Source: a virus. From it: DNA of 64,000 bases. Below the pieces are notes generated by a model. It did no database searches. It saw only the letters and a list, made by a program, of their open reading frames with translations, and had not been told where the DNA came from. Shown in pieces: positions 54,072-63,179 of the stretch. Numbering within the stretch: position 1 is the first letter of the stretch; every line of letters starts with the position of its first letter. The stretch lies in IMG/VR virus record IMGVR_UViG_3300009788_000098, positions 1-64,000 of that record. One strand, given 5' to 3'. A program made the position numbers and the translations under genes.

Positions 54072-54074
54072 GTT

Positions 54075-55364
54075 TTAGTGTTCGCCTGTTAGTGTCCATC
54101 CTGCCTGTTCGGAAGTTCCACCGTTATCACCATAGAATGTTGAGTTACCTGCACCACTGTTCTGTGTGATAACTTGTGCATAGTGATATCCAATTCCAGT
54201 AAATTGAACCCAACTTGCACTCATATGTTCCATTGAACCAGCAACATTGATAACACCTGTGCTAGATTCGGTTGGCACAAAAGCTACTCCATCTGATGTA
54301 ACAGAACATTTTGGATTTTCGTCTTCAGCAAGCATATGAACAACCGCATTTTTAGAAACTGCACCAACTATTCCACCTATCAAGAAATGGAACTGCCATG
54401 CAGTCGCACCACCATTAGCAGCAACCCACGCAGCATTGTTGAGTAACCAATTATCAGTTGCGTCACGCCTGTAGTCGGTGTACCCAATGCGATTGTACAT
54501 ATTCCACAAGAATCTTCCTTGTACAGTTGGATGGTCATTGAATTCTACAGAAGCATCCGTTCTAACAGTTCCAAGATATAATCGTGTAATGTCAGCAGTT
54601 TCGACAAGTGCACCATCGCTCCACGAGATTGCATCAGCACGCGCTACATCACTTGCCCAAGCAGCACTAAATTCTAATGCTAAATTCTCGTTAGCATCTA
54701 AATATCCAAACACATCATAGTTTGTATTAATTGCCAATGCGCCATTTCCAATGCTCGGTTCAGTGAAATTGATTGTTCTCCATCCGCCACGCGCATCAGG
54801 AAGCGTAATCAGATTCCCTGAATAGGGTGTGAAGTATAAAGTTGTTTGCGCCGTTCTGGTCGGCTGATTAGGAACACCTGTTAGAAGTGACAATCTTCCT
54901 TGTACATGTCGCGGGAAAGGAGCAAATTTACGCGTATCAACTAGATTAGTAACATTTCCAGCAGCGTCCAAGTCAAATTGTGCTAGTGGTATCTCCCACA
55001 ACACTCCATCATCGTGTGTCAATGCACCTATGCGCGTATCTACTCTTACAGTCTGAGTAGCCCAGTCTTTTGCCAGCACAGTGAGATATGCTCCCGCCGC
55101 GGCAGCAGGCATCACTTCATCTACACTGGCAGTGTTGATATAATATGTCCCATCTACCCATGCGGCACCAGAATTTACATGAATGCTATCAGGCGGCACA
55201 GCAGTAGTGGTAACTTCTAAACTGTTCAATACGCCACTCAGCACGCCAGTATTGCTCAAGTTTTGTGCCTGTGAATGGCTATATAATGTGCCCCATTCTT
55301 GGAACGTGTAAGGGCCAGCGTCGCCTAGTGCGTCGTCAAACCAAGGGTATGAATTCTCTGCCAT
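54075..55364 (-). CDS. Baseplate/tail tip protein, 429 aa
   Basis: Lies between the Dit-like and Gp37-like genes. The first part (YPWFDDALGDAGPYTFQEWG and later VNSGAAWVDGTYYINTASVD) is typical of phage structural proteins with an immunoglobulin-like or cell-surface binding start. The rest is beta-rich without enzymatic residues. Likely a baseplate or upper-fibre component. Confidence 0.65.
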   Translation of the reverse strand: MAENSYPWFDDALGDAGPYTFQEWGTLYSHSQAQNLSNTGVLSGVLNSLEVTTTAVPPDSIHVNSGAAWVDGTYYINTASVDEVMPAAAAGAYLTVLAKDWATQTVRVDTRIGALTHDDGVLWEIPLAQFDLDAAGNVTNLVDTRKFAPFPRHVQGRLSLLTGVPNQPTRTAQTTLYFTPYSGNLITLPDARGGWRTINFTEPSIGNGALAINTNYDVFGYLDANENLALEFSAAWASDVARADAISWSDGALVETADITRLYLGTVRTDASVEFNDHPTVQGRFLWNMYNRIGYTDYRRDATDNWLLNNAAWVAANGGATAWQFHFLIGGIVGAVSKNAVVHMLAEDENPKCSVTSDGVAFVPTESSTGVINVAGSMEHMSASWVQFTGIGYHYAQVITQNSGAGNSTFYGDNGGTSEQAGWTLTGEH

Positions 55365-55374
55365 AATCTATCTC

Positions 55375-56310
55375 CTAGATACCTATGTATCTGTCAAACC
55401 AGCTCATTGTAATTGCAGTATTCTCATTAATATTAGACCCGCTTACGTTAATTGTATTCAGCCCATCGGTGGCAGTGGGGTCAACCTCCAACCTGAAATT
55501 GGCTAAATCGCTATCAGTTGATAGAAAACCTATCAAGTTGTCTCCATTGTTGTCTACAACGGTTTTGTTTCCGAACTCCAAACTTATTGTTGCTATTACA
55601 CCGGCATTAATTGTTGTGTTCAATTCTATTTTGGTGTTGATAGTGGCATTGGTAATAGATGGGTTCGTAATTGGCCCCGTGATGACAATAAGCGGAAATG
55701 TTTTGTACGTCCCAACTGTGGTAACACTTGTGCTCAATTGAATATCATCACTGTTAAACACAATTCCATCAGCGTCAAATGTTATCGGAAATACCAATTC
55801 GCCAAGTGCGACAAAGTTGACAAAACTTGCCGATTCCTGAATGGGGTTGAACAATACAGGATCGTGTGCAATAAACTGCACGACTGGCTGAACACTAAAT
55901 TCATCCCATTTTGCCGGGTTGTCATTGAACTGTAGTCCACTGCTGATAAGAACATTCAAGTCGCGTTGCGAGTTATCGGGCAATCTTTTCCGCAATATTC
56001 CAGTAGCGAATTCTGTAAGTGATTGCCTGTTAGGGCGCGTGACATTCAGTAATTCGGCACGCATGTCCCAATACTCTTGCCGAGAACATCCGTTGTGTCT
56101 ATGAATAAGCGTCAAAGTGCGTGGCTCAAGTACAAAGCCCAGTACAGTTTCGCCATCTTGGAAAGGGCCACGTTGTGTTCTGTAATTGATGCGTGGTAGA
56201 CCTAGCCCATTCGTTCCTGAGATAACGAATTTCTCCACACCATCGCGAAACTTGTACATCTCGCCGTCTGGTGCAATATACTCATCAAATTCTACTAGGG
56301 GTTGTCTCAT
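55375..56310 (-). CDS. Distal tail protein (Dit-like), 311 aa
   Basis: N-terminal half with GTNGLGLPRINYRTQRGPFQ (about 32-51), LEPRTLTLIHRHNG and REEYWDMRAELL-type features that fit the Sipho_tail/Dit family forming the hexamer at the tail end. The C-terminal half is a beta-rich galectin-like extension (NPSITNATINTKIELNTTIN). It overlaps the tape measure stop by 4 bases. Start at 56310. Confidence 0.8.
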   Translation of the reverse strand: MRQPLVEFDEYIAPDGEMYKFRDGVEKFVISGTNGLGLPRINYRTQRGPFQDGETVLGFVLEPRTLTLIHRHNGCSRQEYWDMRAELLNVTRPNRQSLTEFATGILRKRLPDNSQRDLNVLISSGLQFNDNPAKWDEFSVQPVVQFIAHDPVLFNPIQESASFVNFVALGELVFPITFDADGIVFNSDDIQLSTSVTTVGTYKTFPLIVITGPITNPSITNATINTKIELNTTINAGVIATISLEFGNKTVVDNNGDNLIGFLSTDSDLANFRLEVDPTATDGLNTINVSGSNINENTAITMSWFDRYIGI

Positions 56311-58691
56311 AGTGCTGCCACCAATGCCATATCATCTACAATTTGTTGTGGCGATTGAAGCTTGAAATAGTTAGCGTTGATAGTGAAGGATGAACTTTTA
56401 TCAACTGCGCCACCTGACGCGCCAGATGCAGGCATTACAGCTCCAGTTGCTTGTATAGTCTGCCCAGCCATGTTTACAATCGCATCATTAGCCATTGTTG
56501 TTGCATCCATTATGCCTTTAGCAAAACCTTTTACTATGTTTTGCCCGATTTCAGCAAACACTTTGGATGGAGAAGCTATGCCAAGTATATTTTTTATCCA
56601 TTGTAATGAACCTAAAAACACAGACACAATTGAGTTCCAAAGTCCATGCAATTTGTCGAGTACTTTTATTTTGATAACATCCCACCAAAAAGCGGCATCA
56701 TTTCGTATGGACGACCATATGCCGACCAAAAAACTTATTACCCCTGAGAGTACATTAACAGCATCGTTTCTAGCCTTTGCAGCCCATTGCACAACAGATG
56801 CGTGAATGCCTCTCCACCAATTATCTGCTCCTGTAATGACTTTACTCCATATTGCAGCAAAAGAAGCGGGAAGAGTACTAAACAATGTTAGTAATTCTCT
56901 AATTGCAAATACTGAATTGTTAAATATTCCAATCCAAAACTGCTTGAATGATTCTTTTATAGCATCTTCTATTGCTTGCAATTGTACAAGAGTATTGAAC
57001 ACTTCTAGTATGACAGTGACGACATCTATTGCTGATGCAATTGCTCCAGTAATATCAGCGAACAAGTTAAATTCCGGGTTTACTATTCTTAATGTTTCTC
57101 CCAAGTTGCTAATTGCAGTAGTTAGACCAAGTAGCGAGGAAGCCATTGTATCAAATACTTGTGCAACTTCTTCATCACTTAACCCGAACATTTCTCCTAT
57201 TTCGGCAAAAATGCGCGCAATACCCATTTCAGGGCCGAATTCATCAAAAGTTGCTGTTATATTTGAAATAGCGTCTGATATTTCTCCTATTCCAAATGCA
57301 ATACTAGCCGCAATATTAGCCATGACGAGTTGTATTCTAGCAGGTGTAAGTTCCCCAAATCCCAGTGCTACTGACACCTCGCTCAGAGCGGGAAGCAAAT
57401 CGTCTCTGATAGAGTCTTTGATTGTAGTGATAAAGCGCGGAACTTCTTGTGTCATTGCATCCAAAAAGCCAAATGAACTCTCAACGTCAATGCCAGACAA
57501 GTCCATGAACGCCTCAACCATGTTCAGGCCAACCTCTATTGCGAGGTCGCGGAACTGATTTTTGACAATCTGAATTTTGGATTGCATTGTATCAAAGCGA
57601 ATATTAGCCTCACGTGTACGAGCCACATTATCAGCAACCGCTTGCTCCACGCCGATGAGGGCATCGGTAAGAATATCAGCATTGCCGGCCAATCCCAAGA
57701 AAGTTCTCAACTGCCTGATACTTGCTATCTGCAATTCGCCAAGAGTTATGGCAGCCCTAGAACCTTCTAATGAAACTCCTTGGATAAACTTGTCAAATGC
57801 CTGAACCGGGTCTGCTCTCCAGGCTGTAGCGAATTCATTTGCACTCATACCTGCAACCTCGGCAAATGCTTGCATCATCTCCCCGCCTTCTGCCACAGCG
57901 GTATTTATCTTGATTAATGCTATAGCAATAGCAGAACCACCAGCTTCAGTTTGAATACCAGCACGCAACATAGCTGCGGAAAGAGCAAGCGCATCGGCTT
58001 CAGTTCCACCAACAATCGCCATTGCGCCTGCAATGTTTTTTGAACCGAGCAGAATTCTATCTTCGGCTACACCAAAGTTATTGCCCAAGAATATCAACCC
58101 AGATGATGTTCTATCTATAGAATCGACTAATTCATCCCCTGTGGCCCCAAACACAGTAGCCAACTGTGCCAATCCTACAGCGGCTTCCTCTGCAGTCAAC
58201 TTAGTAGCTACGCCGACTTCAGCGATGATTTTTGTAAATTTGGGAATGTCTTTGGCAACAACGTTAAACTGCCCACCTATCGCCGCAATATCGGCAAGTT
58301 CTTCAACTGTGAGCGGCACTTGCTTAGACAGATCACGAAGTCCTTGAAACACTTCCTCGCCCAACCCAGTAAGGGCAAATATGCCAGTACCCAAATCTTG
58401 TGTTGTTTTCAGAACACCAGCAAACGCACTCTCAACACTAATGGCAGATGCAACTGACAACTTTCCAAGGTTGAGAATTGCTTTGCCCATAAGTTCAACT
58501 GCGTCTGTAACTACTTGCGCTGCAAACTCAATAGGTGCAAGAGCAAGATCAAACGCTTTGAAAGCGACAGCAGCAGTAAGACCGGCAATACCACCGCTGG
58601 CAAGTGCTCTGTTCATACTGCCCATGCCAGAAATGAACTTGCCAAGTCCTCTTATCTCTGCTATTGCGCCTACTGGGGTGAAGTTTGCCAT
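56307..58691 (-). CDS. Tape measure protein (TP901 family), 794 aa
   Basis: The N-terminal core has the TP901 pattern: VESAFAGVLKTTQDLGTG, LTVEELADIAAIGGQFNV, AAVGLAQLATVFGATGDELV and RLRTFLG-like segments. Several hydrophobic helices in the centre and end could cross the membrane at DNA ejection. By the usual 0.15 nm per residue the tail would be about 120 nm long. No lysozyme or peptidase domain was seen. Confidence 0.9.
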   Translation of the reverse strand: MANFTPVGAIAEIRGLGKFISGMGSMNRALASGGIAGLTAAVAFKAFDLALAPIEFAAQVVTDAVELMGKAILNLGKLSVASAISVESAFAGVLKTTQDLGTGIFALTGLGEEVFQGLRDLSKQVPLTVEELADIAAIGGQFNVVAKDIPKFTKIIAEVGVATKLTAEEAAVGLAQLATVFGATGDELVDSIDRTSSGLIFLGNNFGVAEDRILLGSKNIAGAMAIVGGTEADALALSAAMLRAGIQTEAGGSAIAIALIKINTAVAEGGEMMQAFAEVAGMSANEFATAWRADPVQAFDKFIQGVSLEGSRAAITLGELQIASIRQLRTFLGLAGNADILTDALIGVEQAVADNVARTREANIRFDTMQSKIQIVKNQFRDLAIEVGLNMVEAFMDLSGIDVESSFGFLDAMTQEVPRFITTIKDSIRDDLLPALSEVSVALGFGELTPARIQLVMANIAASIAFGIGEISDAISNITATFDEFGPEMGIARIFAEIGEMFGLSDEEVAQVFDTMASSLLGLTTAISNLGETLRIVNPEFNLFADITGAIASAIDVVTVILEVFNTLVQLQAIEDAIKESFKQFWIGIFNNSVFAIRELLTLFSTLPASFAAIWSKVITGADNWWRGIHASVVQWAAKARNDAVNVLSGVISFLVGIWSSIRNDAAFWWDVIKIKVLDKLHGLWNSIVSVFLGSLQWIKNILGIASPSKVFAEIGQNIVKGFAKGIMDATTMANDAIVNMAGQTIQATGAVMPASGASGGAVDKSSSFTINANYFKLQSPQQIVDDMALVAAL

Positions 58692-58692
58692 A

Positions 58693-58968
58693 CTATCTCT
58701 TCTTGCGCTTGCTGTCTGCTTTCATCTTTTTATTTTGTGCGTCTTGAGCATGGTTTTCAATTAGCCCATGCAAGCGATATCGTGCTATTACATTCGCTTT
58801 GAGCCATATCGGATAATCGCCCGCTTCCCATCTCTCTATGTCTAGTCTAGCACTGATGCAGGCTTCGTATTCCTCAAAGTACATTGAATAAGTAATACCT
58901 GTATTGACTCTGCCGAGAATATGAGCATCTTCAATCGGGTCGCCATGTCTACGAACGTTGAAAGGATT
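58693..58968 (-). CDS. Tail assembly chaperone, frameshifted (T-like) part
   Basis: Open from 58968 to 58693 with no start until an ATG at 58884 that lacks a ribosome site. It reads NVRRHGDPIEDAHILGRVNT...ITYSMYFEEYEA and ends with a Lys-rich tail. This is +1 to the upstream chaperone frame and overlaps its end, the classical G/GT layout before a tape measure. Probably made only as a fusion by frameshift near 58961-58963. Confidence 0.75.
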   Translation of the reverse strand, partial: NPFNVRRHGDPIEDAHILGRVNTGITYSMYFEEYEACISARLDIERWEAGDYPIWLKANVIARYRLHGLIENHAQDAQNKKMKADSKRKKR

Positions 58969-59488
58969 CTATTGCGTTATCTACATCCTCCTGTTTCAGT
59001 GCGGCCATTGCGCTGAGGCGGAGAATAATATCGGCATTGGCTATTACGTACTTCTTATACCAGAACTCTCGTTCGTACTCATCCTCTGGATCGCGGTCAA
59101 CCAACTTTATAAGTTTCAGATTGTGCAACCATCCATCATCTTCTGAAATGTCAGATAGCAACTCAATCCCGAACAGTACTACCGCGTCCAAGCCAACTTG
59201 CTCCAGTTTTACCTCATAGTCTTTCATTGCTTGTGCGTAGTCGGGACACATTGGGTTTTCCATGTACTTTGTTGGATCATCGGGCGCGTCTGGGTGTGGA
59301 ACGAGAGGTATTTGCGGTTCTGGTATTCGCAACTGTGCCTCTCGCACTACGTAAGAAGCAACAGGATGCAACTTCACCTGTACCCCGCTGGAAAGCGTGA
59401 TAATAGCATCCTGTGCTTGGTCATGTTCTTTCTTGACTGCTACAACCGGATTGGTTGTTGGTTTATTATTCAATTGTTTGTCGTTCAT
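58949..59488 (-). CDS. Tail assembly chaperone (G-like), 179 aa
   Basis: GAGAGGAG precedes the ATG at 59488. Ser/Thr- and Pro-rich start, a central region (IPLVPHPDAPDDPTKYMENP) and a helical end (LSAMAALKQEDVDNAIESFQ). It lies between the major tail protein and the tape measure. Near its end UCC-UUU-CAA lets tRNA-Phe shift from UUU to UUC (+1), giving a fusion of about 263 residues. Confidence 0.75.
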   Translation of the reverse strand: MNDKQLNNKPTTNPVVAVKKEHDQAQDAIITLSSGVQVKLHPVASYVVREAQLRIPEPQIPLVPHPDAPDDPTKYMENPMCPDYAQAMKDYEVKLEQVGLDAVVLFGIELLSDISEDDGWLHNLKLIKLVDRDPEDEYEREFWYKKYVIANADIILRLSAMAALKQEDVDNAIESFQRS

Positions 59489-59556
59489 TTGTTATACTCC
59501 TCTCGGTGTGAGATTAGCCCCTTGCTAGGGGATTATTGTTGTTTGGTCAGTAATGG

Positions 59557-61065
59557 TTAGTCGCCACCAATTACGATGAACCCATCCGTTGCATCAAATC
59601 CCAGACCGAAGCCTGCGACGAAATCAACATCAAACGGGCACACAACCAGGGCGTTAATCCTGTCGTTATTGGGCATAGCATTGGCTGCTCCACGAGGGGT
59701 CAGCGTCCAGCTGTTTCCGCCATCAATACTAACGTAGATTTCACCTTTGGTATCAACTGTTGCAGCGACCCACATAACGCTATCAGATGACATAGCAATG
59801 TCAGTGATTGCAGTCGGGGCTACGCCAGGCAACGTGATTGCTACCCAAGGTGATATGCCTGCGTCCAGTGTGTAAGCAAACGTGCCATCATCTGCACCTG
59901 CAAACCACTCGACTTCAGACTTGACTAAGATAGCAAGTAGGTCAGTACCCCAACCAACAGGTGATTGCAATACTTGGCCGACTATATCATTGTCAATGGT
60001 TACAATCGTGCCATCTTCACCAACAGCGACTGCGAACTCGTCAGAGAGCAGGTCAACGTCTAGTAACCTGCCAGTTGTCGCTATGCCAGCATCAACAACT
60101 ACTACACCGGCTGGGGGATTGGTGATTTTGTACACATAACCACTGTTACCAACAATGTAGCCAACATTGCCCACGCTGTCAATAGCCTCAGGTGCTCCAC
60201 CGACTACGTAGCCAGCAGTTGATTGCACCCAATCAGGGTCTTGGATACCGTCTAACTCATCGGCATCCACAATGTGCATCTCGTCAGCGGCAATAGCTAC
60301 TATCACTACTGCATATCCGGCAACGCACGCTATACCTACAGGGCTGTTTGCGACCTCAACGGTATCTATGTCTTCCATATACCATGTCGATCCACCATCA
60401 AGAGTGTAGATAATCTGAGATGGTGTTCCGGCAGAGCCGCCTTCTGTCAACGTAATACCCATGAACTTCTGGCAACCGTCTGATAGTTCTGCACACTCGC
60501 CGCAAGACGGATTGTCACACCGCGCAGCATCTACTACCTCATTGATTATGCCACCGGGGGTGCGGTCTGCATACTTGACTGGAACGTACTCATACGCTCT
60601 AATTCCTGAGATATCAATGGTTTCGTCAACTTTGGAATTCTCACCTGGTTCAAGTGTACCCAATGGGTCTGTAGAATAAGACTCAAAGGTTACTGCTTCC
60701 CAAATCAGGGCCTTCTCAAAATCATTGAAGACGCCAGGAGCAGCACAATTGCCAAGGTGTAGCTGAACGTCGTGAGCACATTTGCGCATAGCAAGCGTCA
60801 ATACTCTGCTCTTGACATCACGGGGGTAGCGACCCATCAAACTGGTTGACGGACGCTCTTCCTCATCACGAACTGAGCCTGTTTCAATGAAGTCTCCATA
60901 GCGGTCTTTGCTCGGTTCATAAATCGGGGTTGTGCCACCAAAGTTCTTTTCCATCCCTTCCATTTTCAGGTAGTACAGGAATTCAGGTTCACGATCTGCG
61001 CGCGCACGACCTTCTATGATCCAAACTCTAGTGAATGCACTTGCGAGGGGGTTTCTTTTACCCAT
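59557..61065 (-). CDS. Major tail protein with C-terminal beta-propeller, 502 aa
   Basis: AGGAGG precedes the ATG at 61065. The first about 190 residues are the tail-tube-like part. A Cys cluster (CDNPSCGECAELSDGC, about 185-200) leads into repeated blades with YTLDGGSTWY, VGEDGTIVTI and VSIDGGNSWTL, the Ycf48/BNR pattern. So the tube would carry a propeller on its surface, an uncommon decoration. Position before the chaperones supports the call. Confidence 0.75.
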   Translation of the reverse strand: MGKRNPLASAFTRVWIIEGRARADREPEFLYYLKMEGMEKNFGGTTPIYEPSKDRYGDFIETGSVRDEEERPSTSLMGRYPRDVKSRVLTLAMRKCAHDVQLHLGNCAAPGVFNDFEKALIWEAVTFESYSTDPLGTLEPGENSKVDETIDISGIRAYEYVPVKYADRTPGGIINEVVDAARCDNPSCGECAELSDGCQKFMGITLTEGGSAGTPSQIIYTLDGGSTWYMEDIDTVEVANSPVGIACVAGYAVVIVAIAADEMHIVDADELDGIQDPDWVQSTAGYVVGGAPEAIDSVGNVGYIVGNSGYVYKITNPPAGVVVVDAGIATTGRLLDVDLLSDEFAVAVGEDGTIVTIDNDIVGQVLQSPVGWGTDLLAILVKSEVEWFAGADDGTFAYTLDAGISPWVAITLPGVAPTAITDIAMSSDSVMWVAATVDTKGEIYVSIDGGNSWTLTPRGAANAMPNNDRINALVVCPFDVDFVAGFGLGFDATDGFIVIGGD

Positions 61066-61073
61066 TAGTCCTC

Positions 61074-61355
61074 CTATTTATTCTCTTTGTACATATTGGA
61101 TATCCTGCGGGTGACGATCTGTTGGACAGCACTCCGTAACAGATTATAGCCACCGGCTTGCAGGTCATCGAGGCTAATGAGACCTCGTTGAACAAGTAGA
61201 TTGTTCAGTTCTTTCATCATTTCAACACAATCAATCTCGGCAAGGTCAGGCGGGTTGCATGGCACTCCCTTATGTGCGTCTAACGATGACATCCCGTCCT
61301 TAACCCAAGACTGTCGTAACCAACCATTTTCATCTTCGTAAATTGTCAATCTCAT
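61074..61355 (-). CDS. Hypothetical tail-module protein, 93 aa
   Basis: GGAAGGATG precedes the ATG at 61355. Small mixed protein (WLRQSWVKDGMSSLDAHKGV), helical in its second half. Located between connector and major tail genes where tail-terminator or completion proteins usually lie. That role is a guess. Confidence 0.6.
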   Translation of the reverse strand: MRLTIYEDENGWLRQSWVKDGMSSLDAHKGVPCNPPDLAEIDCVEMMKELNNLLVQRGLISLDDLQAGGYNLLRSAVQQIVTRRISNMYKENK

Positions 61356-61367
61356 CTCGCATCCTTC

Positions 61368-62729
61368 CTACGCCGCAACTGCACTCACTCGCAGTAGTCT
61401 AGGGCGCATATTGTGCAAACTTCGATACACCTCTACCTCTCCTTGGCGCGTGCCAAAGGGGTTGTTCAGTATTTCAGGGGGCGTAAATATAACGTTTACA
61501 TCGCCGCCCGACTCGGCAAGGTTGCGTGAGTAATAGGTAACTGCCTGTGCTATAGGCTGAATTGGTCTTGCTTCTCCGCCACACGGCATACGGGCTGTTG
61601 CTAGGTGAGCGATGTTGCGTGCTAGTGCTCTATCTAGTTCTGTACAGTTTCTCTCGTTCAGCCAGTTCTGGTTCAGTTCGCCACATTTGTACCATATTTT
61701 GACAGCATCAGGTTCGCGACACTCAGTCCAGTTTACTTTCTCCCACTGGGAGTTGGTTGTGCTGTAATCCGCAGGCGAGAGTGACACAAAGCCACCCTCG
61801 GCATCGCGAACTGTCAGACAACCGTCTTGAGCAATGAGTGAACAGGATGTGCAACCTATGCCCCCACAAGCCGTGCAACATATCGGGCTAACGCCACCAC
61901 CTTCGTGTTCCCAGAGGAACTGAGCACTGTTCTCTGTGCTATCTGTGTACTCTCGGCGTACTTCAACCTCATCAACGTAGCTTGCTGCTGGGGTTGCGTC
62001 TATGGCTGTTACTTGCCCCTTGGGAATAGCGTCCCACAGAGAGGGGAGGATCATCTTCCAGCTCTCAACTGTGATTGTTGCAATGCCACCTGTGATTGCC
62101 ACTGAGCGCAACGGGCGTATCTCCCATGCTGGGTCGCCGCTGTGGTTTGCAAAGTACAATCGTAGTTCACAGGGGTCTGTTGCAGTTACCGTCTGGGTGA
62201 TAGTTGCTAACGAGTTCCATCCATCAGTAGCCGTAGCCATTGAGTATACGAGTACAGAAGTTGCTGGGCCGAGGAGTACGGGTGTGCCTTCCAAGTCCGC
62301 ATTACGTCTGCCACCAGCAATTATCTTGCCCCAGTTGGTCTTTACGCCTTTCATCTGTCCATGAGCACCGACACCCCCACCGTAGAGTTCTACACGGTTC
62401 TCACGGGGATATTTGTGATATTCTTGTGAAATCCACACAGGAGAAGGCCAGTAGCCCAGAAATTCTGCAATGTCGTACTCAGCTTGTTGAATTATGCGTG
62501 CTAAGTCCTCTCGACTTATATTGCCAGGATTTTGGTAGCCGAACTGTTTCCAGATAGGTCGTCCATCTACCATGTCCCCTGCGCCAGCGGCGATGTTGAC
62601 ACCGTAACTCGTGAACGGTTCTGGGGAGACCTGAGGAAGTCGCGCACCGTTGAAATGCAACGGGTTCAGCCCCATAATCTGCGCGTATGTGTCTAGCGGT
62701 AAGAGTGTGTATATATCTGCTCGCGCCAT
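61368..62729 (-). CDS. Head-tail connector/adaptor-like structural protein, 453 aa
   Basis: TGGAG precedes the ATG at 62729. The N-terminal part has IIQQAEYDIAEFLGYWPSP (about 83-101), like gp6/head-completion adaptors, but it is much longer than they are. Near 283 there is CCTACGGIGCTSC, a DnaJ-like CxxCxGxGCxxC zinc motif. More cysteines follow (CREPD, CGELN, NCTEL). It may be a connector enlarged by a metal-stabilised insert. Confidence 0.55.
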   Translation of the reverse strand: MARADIYTLLPLDTYAQIMGLNPLHFNGARLPQVSPEPFTSYGVNIAAGAGDMVDGRPIWKQFGYQNPGNISREDLARIIQQAEYDIAEFLGYWPSPVWISQEYHKYPRENRVELYGGGVGAHGQMKGVKTNWGKIIAGGRRNADLEGTPVLLGPATSVLVYSMATATDGWNSLATITQTVTATDPCELRLYFANHSGDPAWEIRPLRSVAITGGIATITVESWKMILPSLWDAIPKGQVTAIDATPAASYVDEVEVRREYTDSTENSAQFLWEHEGGGVSPICCTACGGIGCTSCSLIAQDGCLTVRDAEGGFVSLSPADYSTTNSQWEKVNWTECREPDAVKIWYKCGELNQNWLNERNCTELDRALARNIAHLATARMPCGGEARPIQPIAQAVTYYSRNLAESGGDVNVIFTPPEILNNPFGTRQGEVEVYRSLHNMRPRLLRVSAVAA

Positions 62730-62731
62730 TG

Positions 62732-63043
62732 TTACTCCACAATTGATTCAACTATAATTGCGACTGTGCTGAGTGCAAACGGTATACAGAACAAAACTGT
62801 TGCTTCAGGAAAACGAGCGTAAGCAATGGTAACTATAACTCCAAACCATATACTGTTGCACCAAATACATGTCAATCCTTTAGCAAACTGGTTTCTACCA
62901 TACGGTTTACTTTCTTCATCGTACTCAACACCAACAAGATGCCGAAACTTCTCAAATACCTCATAAGGGCCATCCTCGTGAGCTACCAGAGAAGAAATTC
63001 GCCATACAGCCAGTGCAATTAGAATAAACATGACAAATTTCAT
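62732..63043 (-). CDS. DUF1360 membrane protein, 103 aa
   Basis: I chose the ATG at 63043 rather than a TTG at 63067. Two or three hydrophobic segments (FVMFILIALAVWRISSLVAH, IWFGVIVTIAYA, ATVLFCIPFALSTVAIIV), the EDGPYEVFEKFRHLVGV block and CIWCNSIWFG are characteristic of DUF1360, a small membrane family common in phages. Role unknown. First gene after the terminator at 63065. Confidence 0.75.
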   Translation of the reverse strand: MKFVMFILIALAVWRISSLVAHEDGPYEVFEKFRHLVGVEYDEESKPYGRNQFAKGLTCIWCNSIWFGVIVTIAYARFPEATVLFCIPFALSTVAIIVESIVE

Positions 63044-63064
63044 CTTAATAGTCCAAATTACAAT

Positions 63065-63099
63065 CAAAAAAAACCGAGTGTGCTTCCTGCACGCTCGGT
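63065..63099 (-). terminator. Rho-independent terminator (minus strand)
   Basis: On the minus strand ACCGAGCGTGC (63099-63089), loop AGGAA, GCACACTCGGT (63083-63073; one G-U), then seven U. Strong; it ends transcripts from the methyltransferase side and from the promoter at 63143. Confidence 0.9.
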
Positions 63100-63136
63100 G
63101 TGAACGTTATATTTCTATTCAGTTGTCTGTTCAACT
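63065..63136 (-). ncRNA. Candidate small RNA of about 70 nt
   Basis: The promoter at 63143-63171 would start an RNA near 63136 that meets a strong terminator at 63099-63065. It contains CAGTTG (63137-63132)/CAACTG (63125-63120) at its start and the terminator stem at its end. No ribosome site or open frame. Either a stable small RNA or an attenuator leader of the tail operon. Confidence 0.5.
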
Positions 63137-63142
63137 GTCTGT

Positions 63143-63171
63143 ATTATAGCACCATTGGTGCAAATATTCAA
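63143..63171 (-). promoter_or_regulatory. Promoter before the terminator (minus strand)
   Basis: TTGAAT (63166-63171) and TATAAT (63143-63148) on the minus strand, 17 bp apart. It is the only clear promoter upstream of the tail module in this window, but a terminator lies between it and the first tail gene. Confidence 0.8.
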
Positions 63172-63179
63172 GGATGAAA

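Noticed and set aside
56377-57558. Plus-strand open frames of 142 and 250 codons opposite the tape measure
   Set aside because: They are mirror images of a long, well-supported minus-strand gene with matching codon pattern, and they have no ribosome sites or family features.
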